DNA of 64,000 bases, taken from positions 2,105,302-2,169,301 of the forward strand of contig NW_003101675.1 of the NCBI RefSeq assembly GCF_000003855.2, written 5' to 3'. This stretch comes from Blastomyces gilchristii SLH14081. Its lineage: Eukaryota > Ascomycota > Eurotiomycetes > Onygenales > Ajellomycetaceae. Shown here one piece after another: positions 12,561 through 25,866 of this stretch (position 1 is the first letter of the stretch; every line of letters starts with the position of its first letter). A program made the position numbers and the translations under genes. The notes under the pieces are model-generated. The model did not search any database, was not told the origin of the DNA, and worked only from the letters and a program-made list of their open reading frames with translations.

Positions 12561-12732
12561 TCTTTGGTGACCTGGATTACGAGTCTGGCAAATTGTGGAC
12601 GAATGTTGATTTTATTATTATAATATACATATGTTGGATGATTATACTCTTTCTAAATTTCGATCTATTATTATATTGTTGAAACCCTTCTTGCTCAGCC
12701 CTTAGGGACCTTCATAGTCCCGCCCAGCCAGG

Positions 12733-13788
12733 ATGCCCACAATCCTACTTCCAGCGTCGGCTGCTGCCTTCGCGCCAAGGTCATCTCCAAATGTTGTTTT
12801 AAGCTCCCGGGTAGAACCGTGGTTAACGGTTACATTGAAAAGAGTCAACCGGGTCGAGCGCCCTCTTAATAACGTCACGCAGCACACGCGATGTTTGACG
12901 GAAACCCTTTCGTCGCCAAATGCCATCTGGACTCTGTGCTCTATCATGCTTCCCAAGGCTCCGGAATCGGAGTTGCGACAGGACGACAATCCACTGGTTG
13001 AAGCCCTGTTTAACTACCAACTCCTCCACATGGAAGCATACGTCGTTCACGTTGACATGGTGTCCCAGAACGAAGTCGCTTTTAAACTCACCCCGGAGAC
13101 TATTGAATCATTGGTTGAGTATCATAAGGATATCTACTCTGTGGACACTGCCGCCAAAAACTGGAACTGGCCGGAGAAAGAGGTACAGCTTAAGAAATTG
13201 CAGCAGGAGTTCGTTCAAGCCGCGAACAGATTCGTTTATCGCACGTCTGCGACTGCACTCGAGGGAATGGAGGAGGACGGTGCGGGTGAGCTTCTTTGTG
13301 GTCGGAGCGATGAGGCCAAGGCCGCCATTCTTGGATTGTTTGTGCCGCTGCTACCTCCTCCGCCTCGCATTGTTGATGTGGTGAGGCCTACTCCACTCCT
13401 ACCCAGCTCGACGGGGCCTGATAACTGGTGGCACAGTCCAATCCATCAACCTCATCCCGAGCCGGTTGATTCGTGGAATGTTCTCCCGTCCAGCCCAAGC
13501 ACAACTACCTCGACCGATACACACCAGAACCTGTGGGCTGCCAGCCTTGCGCTCAATGAGATTCAAATTTCGTCGCCAGCGCCGCCACAGCCCACCCAGT
13601 CGTACTCCACCGCCGCGTACAGTGAACCTCAGTATTTCAGCTCTCCGGCAACCACAGCATCAATCCCGCAGTTCCTGCTGCCCAGCATGCTTGCGCAGCA
13701 ACAGTGTAGCACCGCAGCGAGTATTGGGGGTTTTGGTCTGGGTGAGCGATATCAGGACTTCGCCCTTCCATATGGAACTACGATGTAG
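12733..13788 (+). CDS. Hypothetical protein with Pro/Ser/Thr-rich C-terminal half
   Basis: A single open frame of 351 codons, the longest in the window. The first ATG is at 12,733; a second in-frame ATG at 12,946 (residue 72, MLPKAPESEL) is an alternative start, and the residues before it look less protein-like. Residues about 83-165 form a predicted helical domain (VEALFNYQLLHMEAYVVHVD, then a WNWPEKEVQLKKLQQEF coil) that could mediate protein contacts. From about residue 200 the chain is Pro/Ser/Thr-rich and aromatic-spotted, typical of a disordered tail. I see no signal peptide, membrane segment, zinc finger or catalytic motif. The very long upstream intergenic stretch and the pyrimidine-rich leader are features often seen at fungal regulator genes, but that is only suggestive. 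The family is not recognised. Confidence 0.65.
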   Translation: MPTILLPASAAAFAPRSSPNVVLSSRVEPWLTVTLKRVNRVERPLNNVTQHTRCLTETLSSPNAIWTLCSIMLPKAPESELRQDDNPLVEALFNYQLLHMEAYVVHVDMVSQNEVAFKLTPETIESLVEYHKDIYSVDTAAKNWNWPEKEVQLKKLQQEFVQAANRFVYRTSATALEGMEEDGAGELLCGRSDEAKAAILGLFVPLLPPPPRIVDVVRPTPLLPSSTGPDNWWHSPIHQPHPEPVDSWNVLPSSPSTTTSTDTHQNLWAASLALNEIQISSPAPPQPTQSYSTAAYSEPQYFSSPATTASIPQFLLPSMLAQQQCSTAASIGGFGLGERYQDFALPYGTTM

Positions 13789-16291
13789 CAGCCACAGGCG
13801 GTCAGGTTACGCGCGGACCTGCCAGAGCATGAACTGGGATTATACTTCCGTCAATAATTACATTTGGAGGCATCTACGCTTCGTGAATATGTGGCACTTT
13901 GACCAATGTTATAATGAGACATGCGACTTCGACGCTCAGACACGACCTTCGCGTGTGACACCAACGACATCAGCGGCATACTCCGACGGCGTTTCATAAT
14001 TCATCGACATAGCGGCAATTTAGGGAGGGCACTTTTTTCTTTTTTTCTTTTCTTCCCAGTTGAGACTGCCTAATCTTTTTTTTTCTTTTTTTTCTTTTTT
14101 ATTTCTTATTGTCATTGATTTGATTTTGTCATGCGTTGTTCAGCAAGCGTTGCTTTTTTTTCCATGGGTCTGGTCATCTCATTTTGTTTTCTGCATTTTG
14201 CATAAGAACCGGCGGGTCGGCTATCTGACGATTTATTTTACGTCATACTAACTCCCTTGGCGGATGTAATTTTTCCTTTCTTATTGTTGCGTTTTCGTTG
14301 TCCCTTTCGCATTTTGATATTACCCTCAAGATCTGATGTGCCTCGCGGCTCGAAACGTCTTTTTTTCGTCGCTTATTATAGATTGCGGTTTAAGGAAAGG
14401 TATAATACCGGGACCTGGGGACTGGCTAGCACAGTTCTTTGGTCCTGGATACTTTTTGTTCCCTATCTTTGGTCCACACTCGCTCTTGGTACTGTGTACC
14501 GGACTGGCAATCCCTATACGGATTGGTGAGGCTACGACCGGCGACATTCCCGGCTCTACCCAACATCTGGCATGTTTTGGTATCCATCCACACACTCCAT
14601 GTCCCGATTCTGGTCGTTCGGAAAGGTTGAAGTGAGGATGTCCTGAAACATGGCAGCTGCTGGCGACTCCTTTTAACATTTCTGCCTGCGGTTGAACTCT
14701 TTTAAGGATGAGAATAAGGAAACCCTCTCGGAAAATGGGATCTGTGGTTCCTATCTGACGTTAACCGTTCTTCCCGCCAGCTCAACGCTTTTGTTTTGGT
14801 GGATCTTCTCAATTTTTATACCGGAACATCGACCAGATACGTGGACTATCCTCTTCTAGGCTCATCCCCTTTTCTCCGGGCAGATTTTTTATTCGTTTTA
14901 ATACCTTAATAGTCGAATCATGTCCCGGAGAGGCCTCCCAATTTCTCACCTCTTCCCTGGCTGGAAGGAAAAGGGTTGGTAGGAATCGGATGCAGGAACT
15001 CCCATACCTTTACATTCTTTTGGTTAGTTTTAGGGCTGGTTGGGAACCTCCAAAGCTGGGCTTTGGAGATTTTTTTTTTGATTTTTTTGATTTTTACTAT
15101 TATTACACCTCTTTGTTAGCCTATTAATTAGTCTGTTAGTTATTCCCACCCAGCCAGCCCTATAGTCTATATAGTATCTACGGAGTAGTTAAATTCGTAT
15201 TGTTCGATAGTTAGCTCGTTAGTCGACCCCTTAGTTTGAAATTTTAATTTCGGACGGGATATATACAGTGCTTTTCATGAAACTCATCGTGACTGTTGAT
15301 TTTGTCCCATGGTTCATCAATGGATGCATTTTCAATGCGCTTTCGCGGCATCGCTCGCCTAAATTTATCAACGCCTCCAAGCCCCGTTCAACAGCGGGTT
15401 GGGTTCCTCCCGTTGACGTCAGTACCAATTCGATGGAATCCATCCTGGCCTCCGCTTACATTTTTCTCGAGCCCGGTATTGGCTTACGGAGTACACAGGG
15501 AGGAGAGGGTGGTATGCTTGGTGGGCATTTTTGGTGATATTCTCGATTAGCAACGTCGTTGCTGCCATGTAGACATGGTCTGGAGGGCAGACAGTGAGCT
15601 ATGATAATGACATTTTGATTTTATTCACTGTACATGCACATACATTATCTATATGTCTGCCTTGCGTCTAGCGAAAATGCGTCTATGATCGATTCAACTT
15701 GCTCCAAAGCTCTGACGTGTGAAAAGGGTCCCCTAATAACGGGATATAATTCGACCCATAGCGGACGTACAGGAGTACGCGACAATGCCTAAGGTGGCAT
15801 CACTATAGGAGCTCCTCCAGCTCCTCCAGCTCCTTCAGCTCCTCCCTACACATATCAGAAAATCTGACATACCCACCTCTCCAACCATTCAAGAGTCGTG
15901 TCATTCCTAATGAAAATAAATGTACGTATCCGCTGCCCTGCCTCGCAGCTCGACCCCTCGCAACGAGGTGGACAGAGAGATATTCAAGAGGCTGATGCAC
16001 GGTTCCCATGAAGTCTAAGATCGTTCCCAAAGTTTCGAGCGCCAACATCCTAGGTCGATGCATCGTTATGTCGAAATCTGATATTAATCCGAATATGGGG
16101 TGACGCATGACTCGGAATTCCGATATCGTTAGACGACTGCCAAACCGATGATATACCATTTGTGTCCAGTTGTGGAAGCACATGCGAATAGAATGCCATT
16201 GAGGAGGAGGAGGGCGTTAGCGAATATTCCAAGATAAGGGGGCCATGTGTCCGGTCTTCTCCATCCCACCGCAGCAGCGGCTAGGATAATG
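13789..16291. other. Intergenic, no firm gene
   Basis: The first 300 nt are probably the 3' UTR of the 12,733 gene, ending in T-rich DNA near 14,030-14,110. The rest holds only short frames. The minus-strand frame 15,803-16,183 ends in a Glu-Leu repeat made by an imperfect AGCTCCTCC tandem (about 15,810-15,845), and the hydrophobic minus-strand frame 16,129-16,332 overlaps the last exon of SF3b5. Neither is convincing as a gene. Confidence 0.5.
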
Positions 16292-16664
16292 TTATTCTTG
16301 CACCTATATTTTCCAAGCCAAGTCATTAGCACTCCATAAGACAGATTTCAACATGATCCCTCCCATGACTCCGGATGCCCAAATCCGGGAAGAGAGAAAC
16401 AAGAGGAGAGGGCCATCTTACCTCCGGCGGGTTCCCCGCCCCGCGGACCATCTTTTCTATCATCATAGCCCGAACTTTCTCCTTGTTCTCGCCCATCCCT
16501 ATTGCCATGTATTCCAACAGGGGCGGGTGTCCGATGTACGATGCATAGCTATCACGGAGGATGTTGGACGTCCACTCGTATTTAGTGGTATCAGCGTGGC
16601 CGGTACCGACGTAGCGGGCTTGGAGGGCCTCGAGATTCTGAAGAGTGCGCAATTTATCCGCCAT
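16292..16664 (-). CDS. SF3B5: Splicing factor 3B subunit 5 (SF3b10/Ysf3 family)
   Basis: A two-exon minus-strand gene: 16,664-16,422 (81 codons) and 16,303-16,292 (three codons plus TAA). The 118 nt intron has donor GTAAGA and acceptor ATATAG. The protein is 84 residues; the family is about 86. The hallmark YVGTGHADTTKYEW lies at residues 18-31, followed by RDSYASYIGHPPLLEYMAIG and EKVRAMMIEKMVR, and the tail reads GAGNPPE then VQE. SF3b5 is a small helical subunit of the SF3b complex in U2 snRNP, binding SF3B1 and helping branch-point recognition in the nucleus. Without splicing the frame runs on into 30 unrelated residues, so the tiny second exon is needed for a normal C-terminus. The start codon lies about 120 bp from the point where base composition begins to fall and about 170 bp from the repeat block, so the promoter is squeezed into that gap. 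Confidence 0.95.
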
Positions 16665-16842
16665 TGTTGTTTATTTATTTATTAATTTTTCTTTTAGTTC
16701 GTGAGATGAGAGGGTGATGTAGGTCGTTCAATAATGTGAAGTTCAAGTTGGAAGTTGAGGACCGGCGCGGGTATGAGATAAAATATTTCCCGTTTAATAA
16801 TTTGATTTCCACGTGATTCTGCGAGAGATACCATCCATCATT

Positions 16843-16868
16843 ATATTCAGTGACATGTCACTGAATAT
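16843..16868. repeat. 26-bp perfect palindrome at the compartment boundary
   Basis: The half-site ATATTCAGTGACA is followed directly by its exact reverse complement. It lies at the place where CpG-containing normal DNA ends and the AT-rich block begins. It may be an insertion scar, a protein-binding site or chance; no function is known. Confidence 0.9.
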
Positions 16869-17464
16869 TAAATATCAAGATGATGTTGAGACAGTGCAGA
16901 ACTTTCTAATATTATCATGACACTACTCAGTAACTGTATAATTAATAGATATCATTATCAGAATACTACTAAGATATTATAAGATACTGTATACTGTTCT
17001 GTCAGTGAAATCAATATACTATTAAACTAGTTATCTATTACTCAGCTGCTATTCATCAACTATTTATTTAAAGAAATAAGATATTTCAATTGTAATATAA
17101 ATATCTTATTACTCAAGACTTATATATTAAATAATCATTATTTTTATCACTATTCTATATTAAAATATTATATAATACTGTCTTTTAAACTGCTGACAGT
17201 CTGATAATAGTATAATTATCAGAATTCTCTTATAAAATTAACAGATTCAGTAGATAATCATATATAATATAATATAGAGAAATAAGTGTAAAGAAAATTC
17301 ACTTAATTTCTCTTATTTTATAAATAAATATAATTATAATTCAGTCAAGCTCTGTCTTTTAATATTGAATAATATTTTCTTTTATAAGAGAGATTCAGTG
17401 AATATGATCTCTGATTTATATATTAATAAGTTAATAACTAATTAATTAATTAATTGATTAAATA
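16869..17464. other. Degenerate AT-rich fragment left of L1-DNA
   Basis: About 600 bp of mutated DNA with no recognisable element. Removing L1-DNA and one copy of its target duplication joins this fragment to 40,320, so it belongs to the same older layer as the LINE remnant. Confidence 0.6.
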
Positions 17465-19425
17465 GACATACTTAGACTGGCCGGTGAAATCATGAATTTC
17501 ATATTTAATCTCATTTAATCTGATCTCATACATTTCTTGATATAAGTCTCACCAGAATCAAGCATTAAAAAAATCTGAAAATGAATCATTTCTGAGAGAA
17601 ATGATATGAAAAATGATCAGATTTAATATAAGAATAGTGAAATGAGAGTAATTTCTCAGAATAAACTGTGAAAAATGATTATTCTTTCAAAATCAGAATG
17701 AGACTGAGACTGAAGATTAAATTCAGTCTTATTCAGTTCATTTAGTGATTACTTATATAATTAGAATTTGACAATGATTATTGATAATACTTATAAAATA
17801 ACTAAATACATTTCTATATAAGTTTATTCTTTACTTTCTTATGAAAACTATACTTCTCTGATATACTGTGATCAGAGATATTAAACTATTCAATAATTTT
17901 ATATTTTATAATTATAAGTTTCTTGATTATTTCTTCTTATAATTATTCTCAGTAATAGTAATAAATATCTTAGCTTGAGTTGAACTTTCACTTCATTTTC
18001 ATCTCTATTAATAAAATTGTTAGAATATCATATATTATCAGTGTAACAGTTAAATATATACTTTCAACAATTTTTTATAACTCTAGAATTGATTTAATGT
18101 ATAAATTCATTAAATTATCTTAAAGATAGTAATTAAATTCAGTTTTATAAGTATATAATTTTATCTGATTTTCAGTTATAATTAATATATGTAAGTTCTG
18201 TTTCAAAGTGAGTATTATAGTTCTATGTGATATAAAGTGTTATCAAAGATTGTTACTTATTAGAGAATTATATTTTACTATCTTTATATCTTGAATATCT
18301 GCTTATTCAAATCTCTGATAGTTGATATTGTAGTAGTCTTGAGCTAATTTAATATATAAGTCTTATTTCTTCTCTATTCAATCTTGAGAAGTGTAGATAT
18401 TAACTTAACAGAAGAAATCTAGTAGAGCTGCTATAGTATAGTACTCTGTAAAAGATTGTTCAGTTTTACTGTAGTAATATATCAGTTTATCTCTTACAGT
18501 AATAGTAGTCTGCACTATAGTATTATTTCAGACTGAATTTCTTTTTGAGTGATTTAACTGCTTCTCAAGATAAGTAAATAAACTGTGATATACTTATCAG
18601 ACTGACTGCAGTATTGATGTATAAGTGATTAAGACTATCTTTATTATTTTATAAAACTGAAACAGTAAATCAATCACATATTTTAACTGAGTTTACTTCA
18701 TATCAAAAAGTTTCAATATCTGAATCTTTTCTTAATCAGAGTATTGCACTTAATAATTAATTATCTGATATAATTGAAGAGTCTGAACAGTTATTTTATA
18801 TATTAAACTTTATTATATTTTAATATTCTATATTATATTCAGTGATGTAACTGATTTGTTTATTTATTAAATATTATGAAATCATTATTATTATTTAGAG
18901 AAGATATAAATCATATTAATAATATTTCAAATCTGTGATATTTAAATTATTAGTCAATCTATTCAAAATTAATAGTAGTATTATTAAAAAGCATTATTAA
19001 AAAATAATATTAAAAAGTATTATTAAAAAATATTATCTTTTACAAAGTGAATATAAAAGTTACTTAAGTAATCACTTTTATCTCATTCTCATCTTAAGAA
19101 TCAGTTATCTTATTATTCTTCATCTCAATATTAAGATTCTTTATCAGTGTTTATATTACAAGTTAAATCATATAAGTAATACAGAGAATATAATCTTATT
19201 TATTATTTCAGAAATACAAAGTTAATTTTTGCTTCAAGCTCTTTATCATAGTATAGTTATTCACAGTATTATTAGTTATAATTGTAAGAAGACTGAGACT
19301 AATATCTCAATAGTTATTTTTAATCACAGTTATTAATATCTCTGCTATATAATTCTCAGTATGACTACTGATTAATGATTTAAATTCAATTAATGTCTCT
19401 TGATTAGACTGGCCGCCGGGATCAT

Positions 19426-19959
19426 TGTAACATAGCGGAACCGAAGCAGTGACTAGTCAGCAGTGTCATGTAGAGATAGTTATTTAAGAAGCTGTATAAG
19501 TGAGCTTAACTATCTTACTTGAATAGTGAGCTTGTAGACTACAGAGTTATTGCAAGAATATCACAGATATGATACTTAGTATACTAAGAAGATTGTATGA
19601 GACACATAGTAACTCTTGTATATATTTCAGTAGAAGAAAAAATGAATTACTGACTTCTTTAATAAGAAGTCAGTATCTAGCTATTCTATATAGACAATAA
19701 ATGAGTATTCTTCTCTCATTTCATGAGTGAGAATAGCTAGAGTGATACCTCAGCAGCATCTTATTATTAAGAAAGAGTAATCTGCTAATCTTATATAGAA
19801 GTGAGATTCTCATATTCATTAATCAGATCTTTCTATAATATATTCAAATAATATTATAGAGTGATTGCAAACTAGTTCAGATAAGATAAAATCATCTGTA
19901 TGAAAGTAATGAGCTGTGTAAAACTGTAACAAGATCTTGACATAACTGAGAGTATAATA
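19426..19959 (-). repeat. Gypsy A left LTR (3' LTR)
   Basis: 534 bp. The outer start TGTAACATAGCGGAACCG is nearly unmutated, whereas the inner end (GAGAGTATAATA) is mutated relative to GGGAGCGTGACA in sister copies. Confidence 0.9.
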
Positions 19960-22900
19960 ATACTCTTCTCTTTAAGAGTATAGTCTCTATACTTTCAAGA
20001 TTATCAGATTAGAAATTATCTTTATTGTATAGTAATAATTACTAACTGATTGACAGTGCATGTACTATGTATAATACAAAGAAATAGATGAGTTTTTCTG
20101 CTGACTGTGTAGATCTTTTCTTTCTCATCTTCATTCAAATCAAATATATGATAAGTGAGTTTCTTATATATTAACTTAAGATATGAAAAATGTAGTTAAT
20201 AAGTGACTTACAGATCTTTCAATATATTTCATTCTATATATGAAATTTTCTGTAAAAGTGATGTATTTTAGAAACAAAGTTAACAGTAGTAACAGGATTT
20301 TTTAAAAAGATTCTCTTTTCTGTGAAACATTTTTCTTCCCTCTTCTCATCTATAATAGTGAGTGCATGAAAGCATTATTCTTGAGAGATAATAAGAAACT
20401 TATTCTGATGTTTTCTAGTGAGTAAATGTCTTCATGATGCAGCTGCAGTCTTCATAATCACTAAGAAAGCCAGATTGAAGACAGCAGTGTCAATGAGCTG
20501 CAGAAGTATCACTCTCATTATCACATCTTCTTCTGCTTCTCTTACAGCTGCAGCAGTAGTTGCTGTGTCTTGTAGTGAGATATCATCTCTTCTGCCAGTT
20601 AATGTGTCTGTATTCAGTCTGTTCTCTGCCTCTCTCATCACTGTTACAATGCTGCCTCTCTTCTCAGTTAATACAGTGATATATGACCTCATGTGATTAT
20701 TTGAAGAGAAACTCAGAGAGAGCTTGATTTCAAAGACAGTGACTCTGAGAAGCTCAATCTGTAGTTTCTCTCTCACAGTATATCTGAGCTCTGCTCAGAA
20801 TACTGCTAAGTTGAGTCTACAGAGTTCTATAATTTCTTTATCTTCTCTCTGTGAGAAGACTCTGATACAGTCTCTGATTAGTACTGCTACTTATCTGTAC
20901 TATGCTAAGCAGCTGAAGAAGAGAAAGATTTTATACACTTACTTCTTCTCTTACTCTTATTATTTCTGTTATATCTATAACAATAACTTCTATCTCTCTG
21001 TAAGTATTACTTCACAGAAAGATGTTATATCAGCTCTGATAAGAAGTCTAGATACTCAAGCAGTACAGAGTGAGAGTTTCAGAGCTTTAAATATTAATGA
21101 ATTCTATTAAGACTGAGAAGATCTCTCTTACTTATCTATAAAAGAAGATGAAAGTATGAATCTCTAAAATAAAAAAATATCTCAGAATAACTAATCTTAA
21201 GAAGAAATCAGCTGATGCTGCTGTTGAAAATGCTATAAAGATTAATTACTGATTAAAGAGAATCTCACTTCAATTAAAGCAGAGAACTGAGATGCTTTAT
21301 AAATTAATAAGTTAATACTTTAAGTATCTCTTATACTCTTCTATAGCATGCTTCTCTGCAGTATCACAGTACTAACTTCTCAGTAGATAAAGATATCAAT
21401 ATCTGAGACTTTAATAATGAAGAATAAGTTTGATAAGAATATGATTATTAATAAGTAAGCTCTGAGATTTCTTCTTTTTACTTTTTCAGCAGATTACAGC
21501 TCTATTAGAATAGCAGCAGTCTGTGAATTAATAGTATTAATCTTTTTATTGATTTTTAATATCTCTTTTCTCTAATTACTTCAGGAATTTTACACTTGTA
21601 TAGTCTTATTAAACTTCTAAAAAATTTTTTGAGAGAAAATAGAAGAAGAGTGCTACAGAGTCTATAAGATACTGACTTATTACTATAAGATTATCTCTAA
21701 AAAACTCTTTGAGAAAAATGAGAAGTCTTAAGCAGTATTTCTTACTCAATGTCTCTGATGTGTAACAGAATAATCTCTACTAGCTGTTTCATAGCTTGTA
21801 ATCTCTTTCTCAGTATTTTTCAAATGCTCAAGCAGTTTTTATGAATTCTCTGACAATGAATAATCTTCTCATTTAATAAGGTATTGAAGCTTATTATAAT
21901 GTGTTCACTTATTCAATATTTTCTTCACAAGATATTCAGTATTACTCTTGATCTTAATATTATCTGACTGAGACAGCTCTGCTCTGAGATATTACTTATA
22001 GAGCTTTAAATAGAAAATATGAAAAACAGAATGAATTGATTTCAATTCTGTGAGTAATTTTAACTTATATATCTACTTATTTATCACTCTTATTACTGAG
22101 AAAGATTTTAGTCACTGCTCACTGAGCTTTTTATACAGTCTTATTATCTTGATATTCTTTGCTGAAAGTAGTACTTGATTCTCTATCAAGAACTTTATTA
22201 AAAGATGTTTTCAATTATAGTATTTTATCTACTGCTTCTGAGTATGATAAATACTTTTCACTGTCTTCTTATAAGTTTTATTCAAAAGTTTCAATCTCAC
22301 TTTTACTTCTGATACTAAGAGATACTCTGTTCTCTGTATTTATTTAATATTTTGACTGTCTATCTCTCTCTTTGAAATATTGTTCATGACATTACTGAAT
22401 AATGAAGAATTATATTCATAATAAGTATAGAAAGAAGATATCTTTAAGATTGCATTCTTTATATTATTATATACAAATTCAGTGATTAGAAGATGTTTGA
22501 GCTAATCATTCTAATAATATGAATAGAACACTTGAAGATGCTGTTCTAGTATCTGATTCTGATGTTCAGTCTGATCATCTGTCTGTGAATGAAATGTAAT
22601 ACTGAGAAGACATCTTATTATAAGATAATAGTAAAAAGCTGATCAGTATTTACTGATAAAGAGAGATTCTCAATCTATTATCAACAATTTCAGAGCACTG
22701 TGATTATAAATGATAATATCTAAAAACAGATCAGTTAATTCAGAGGCTTTAATCTTTTTATAAATAAAGATATATCTGATCATCTTTATAAAGTAGTTAA
22801 CAATGATTAAAATTAAGTCATATTCTTTGACTCTTATTGACTTTGATAGATCAACTATGAAATTCATTAATAGATTCTATTATAAGTTCTTTAAAACAGA

Positions 22901-25866
22901 TAGTAATATTAACTCACTGTATTACTTATACTGCAGAATCTTTATTCTTTGATAGATATTATAAGTCTCAATATACTCTTTGACATCTGTCTGAAGCTTG
23001 TCTTAAATATATTTATATTTTAGAAGCTTCTCAGTCTTCTCTAACCTGAAGTGTTCTGTATAAGAATTATTATAATGAATTCTCAATAACTTCTGATGCA
23101 CTGCTCTACTATAAGAAATGAAGACTGAATTATTTAGTAGTAGAAGTTTACATTCTTCTAGTTATCAGTGACTTAATTTCTTAACAGTATTATCTCACTC
23201 AGAGTCTGTCTCTTTCAAGTTCAAACTGAATTCTTTCTTCTTTAACTTCTGAATTCAAGCTGTAGTAGAGATATTCCTCTTCTGTAACTTATTAATGAAT
23301 TTTAAAAGTAGTCAGATTGAAAGATTCTAGACTGTTTCATTCTTTATCAATTCAATAATTGTAAGATATAATATAAGAAGCTTATAATCTTCAGTGTCAG
23401 TTCTCTGCAGAGACTCAGATTTTCTTTCATCTTCTATACTGAGTTATACAGCTGTCTTATCAGCACTGTTTCTAAGCTTCAGAGAATCTCAACTCTCTGC
23501 AGTCAGCTTCTTCTGCAGTGATAATAGAGATTCTTTTATAGAATTCTTCTCTGTATTAATAATATTATAATTGAGCTGTTTAGATAGTATATTAGTGAGA
23601 TTAAGTCAATCTGAACAGTATTGAATATAAAAATCATACTCTGAAAGCAGCTTCATTCATCTGACTTGATATTCTATCAAGCTCTTTGTTATTAAGAAGT
23701 AATACAGATTTATATAATCAGTAAGAACTTACACTGAGTACTTACTATTCTGAAGATAATGTTATCAGATCTTAAAGAATTTGATAATTACTAACATCTT
23801 TTAATTATGAGTATTATATCTTCTCTATATAAGTGATAATTTCTTGAAGAAGAAGATCACTGATCTTTATTCACAGTATTTTATAGATTTCATGAAAAAG
23901 TCTTCTTTCATAGATAATTCATTATCTGTTTTCTCAGAAGTGATTATTTTCTGATTCTTTCAATGTTGAAAGATCTCTGATATTAACTGTGAAAAGATTT
24001 CACAGACTTCATTTCTGAATGTATCAGTCTCACACTGACTGAGTAAGTCAGAGTTAAAGTGATTCAGTATTGTGACATCTGTGAAAGCTTGTTTCAATTT
24101 CATAAATATCTGTACAGTATCTTAAGTAAGAATAAATGATTTTATTTTTCTATCTTTCACACTTCTCTTTAACAGATCTGTAAGAAGAACAGTAATCTGT
24201 GAATATATATAGATGAATTATCTGTAGAAATTTATAAATTCTAGAAATATCTGCATCTTATAGTACATCTGCAGTGCTGATCAGTTCTCAATAATGAAGA
24301 CTCAGCTTCTATTCATTGAAATACTGTTCATCTCAATAATATAATCTAAGAAATCAATCTTCTGCATGTAGAATAAGCATTTTTCAGTATTTATATAGAG
24401 TTAATACTGTCTCAAGTGACTTAATACTTCTTAAACATGAGTATCATATTCTTTCTCTGATTTTGAGAAGATTAGAATGTTGTTCAGATATACTATATAG
24501 AAGATGTTAACAAGGTCTCACAGCATCTCATTTATATAGATCTGAAAGATGACTGAAGTGTTACAAAGATTAAAAGATAAAACAAGATATTTAAAATTAC
24601 TGTACTTGATATAAAAAGTCATTTTTCAAACATTATCTTTGTTAACTCTGATTCTATGATAGATATCTTATATATCAATCTTTGAGAACATCTTTACTTC
24701 AGATAATCAATTGATTATCTTATTAATTAACAGTAATGAATAGTGATTCTTAATCATCATCTTATTAAGATCTCTGTAGTCTATACATAGATATAGTCTA
24801 TCATTCTTCTTGAATATAAAGAGTATAGACATCTCTGCTGAACTCTTTGATAAATATATTCAGTTCTTTGATTGTGCTTCTTCAAGATATTTGCACAGAA
24901 CATTCAATTTCTTTATAGACAAGTTATAAAAAGGTCTGTACAGCATCATTGCATTATCTTCAAGATGAATCTTATATTGTATCTTGATATCAGGAAACTT
25001 CACTGCTTCTCTTTCTGAAAAGACATTCTTAAAATCTGTAAAGAGATGTCATGTACATCTATCTTCAATAATGAATACTGCTATTAATCTTGCAGTGAGA
25101 ATGATGACTTCTTCATCTATTTCTAAGTCTCAATCACCTGCTATACAGTATATCAACTCAATCTTTTTCTCAAGATTCTTCTGATAAAACTCTTCAGATT
25201 TCTCTATCACTGTCTCTTCATTAGTGAGACAGTATTATCATGTCTGAGTGACTCAGTCAATGAGAGAATTGTTTTCTCTCAATTATAAAAGATCTAGAAT
25301 GATATTCTTATCTATAATATTAACTGTGTGAAGAAGCAGACTGCTCTTCTTAAAGATTTCTTCTAAGTCTGTGATTACATACTTCACTTGAATTATGCTA
25401 AAATGATGATATTTTATTTTATCAGTAAATTTTATATAATCTGACAGATCTATCTTCTTTCAATTCTTCATTAAAGAAAAGAAATAGAATATGAAGTTAG
25501 TATTCACTCTGAAGTTGAGTAAGCATCTCACTAATATCTTCTTATTTAAGATGTGCATTGTGATTGTAACATGAACTCAGAGATATGAGAATTATTAATT
25601 CTTCATTTCTTTCTCTTCTTTATCTTCTGCAGATATGTTTGTCAGAAGAGAAGTTAACTTTGAGAAGATATCTTCTCAGTTTCTTCTCTTCTTCAGCTTC
25701 TTATAATCACTGATATAGTGTTTATCAGCTTCACAGTTGAAATAGAGATCTTTGTCAAATCTTTTTTAATATTTCTTCACAGTGAGTGAAGAATCAGAAT
25801 ACTTGAAATTCTTCTTTACTTTCTTCACACTGAAGCTGTCACAGTGCTGTTTAGATTCTGTTATTA

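Noticed and set aside
16129..16332. Hydrophobic minus-strand frame overlapping the end of SF3b5
   Set aside because: It begins inside the SF3b5 intron, has no family match or splice logic, and is better explained as 3' UTR and intergenic DNA.
20418..20696. Ala/Ser-rich plus-strand frame repeated at 30,084-30,362 and 49,198-49,494
   Set aside because: It lies antisense to Gypsy A/B/C, starts at GTG with no ATG, and is open because the sense strand there is Ala/Glu-rich; a shadow frame rather than a gene.
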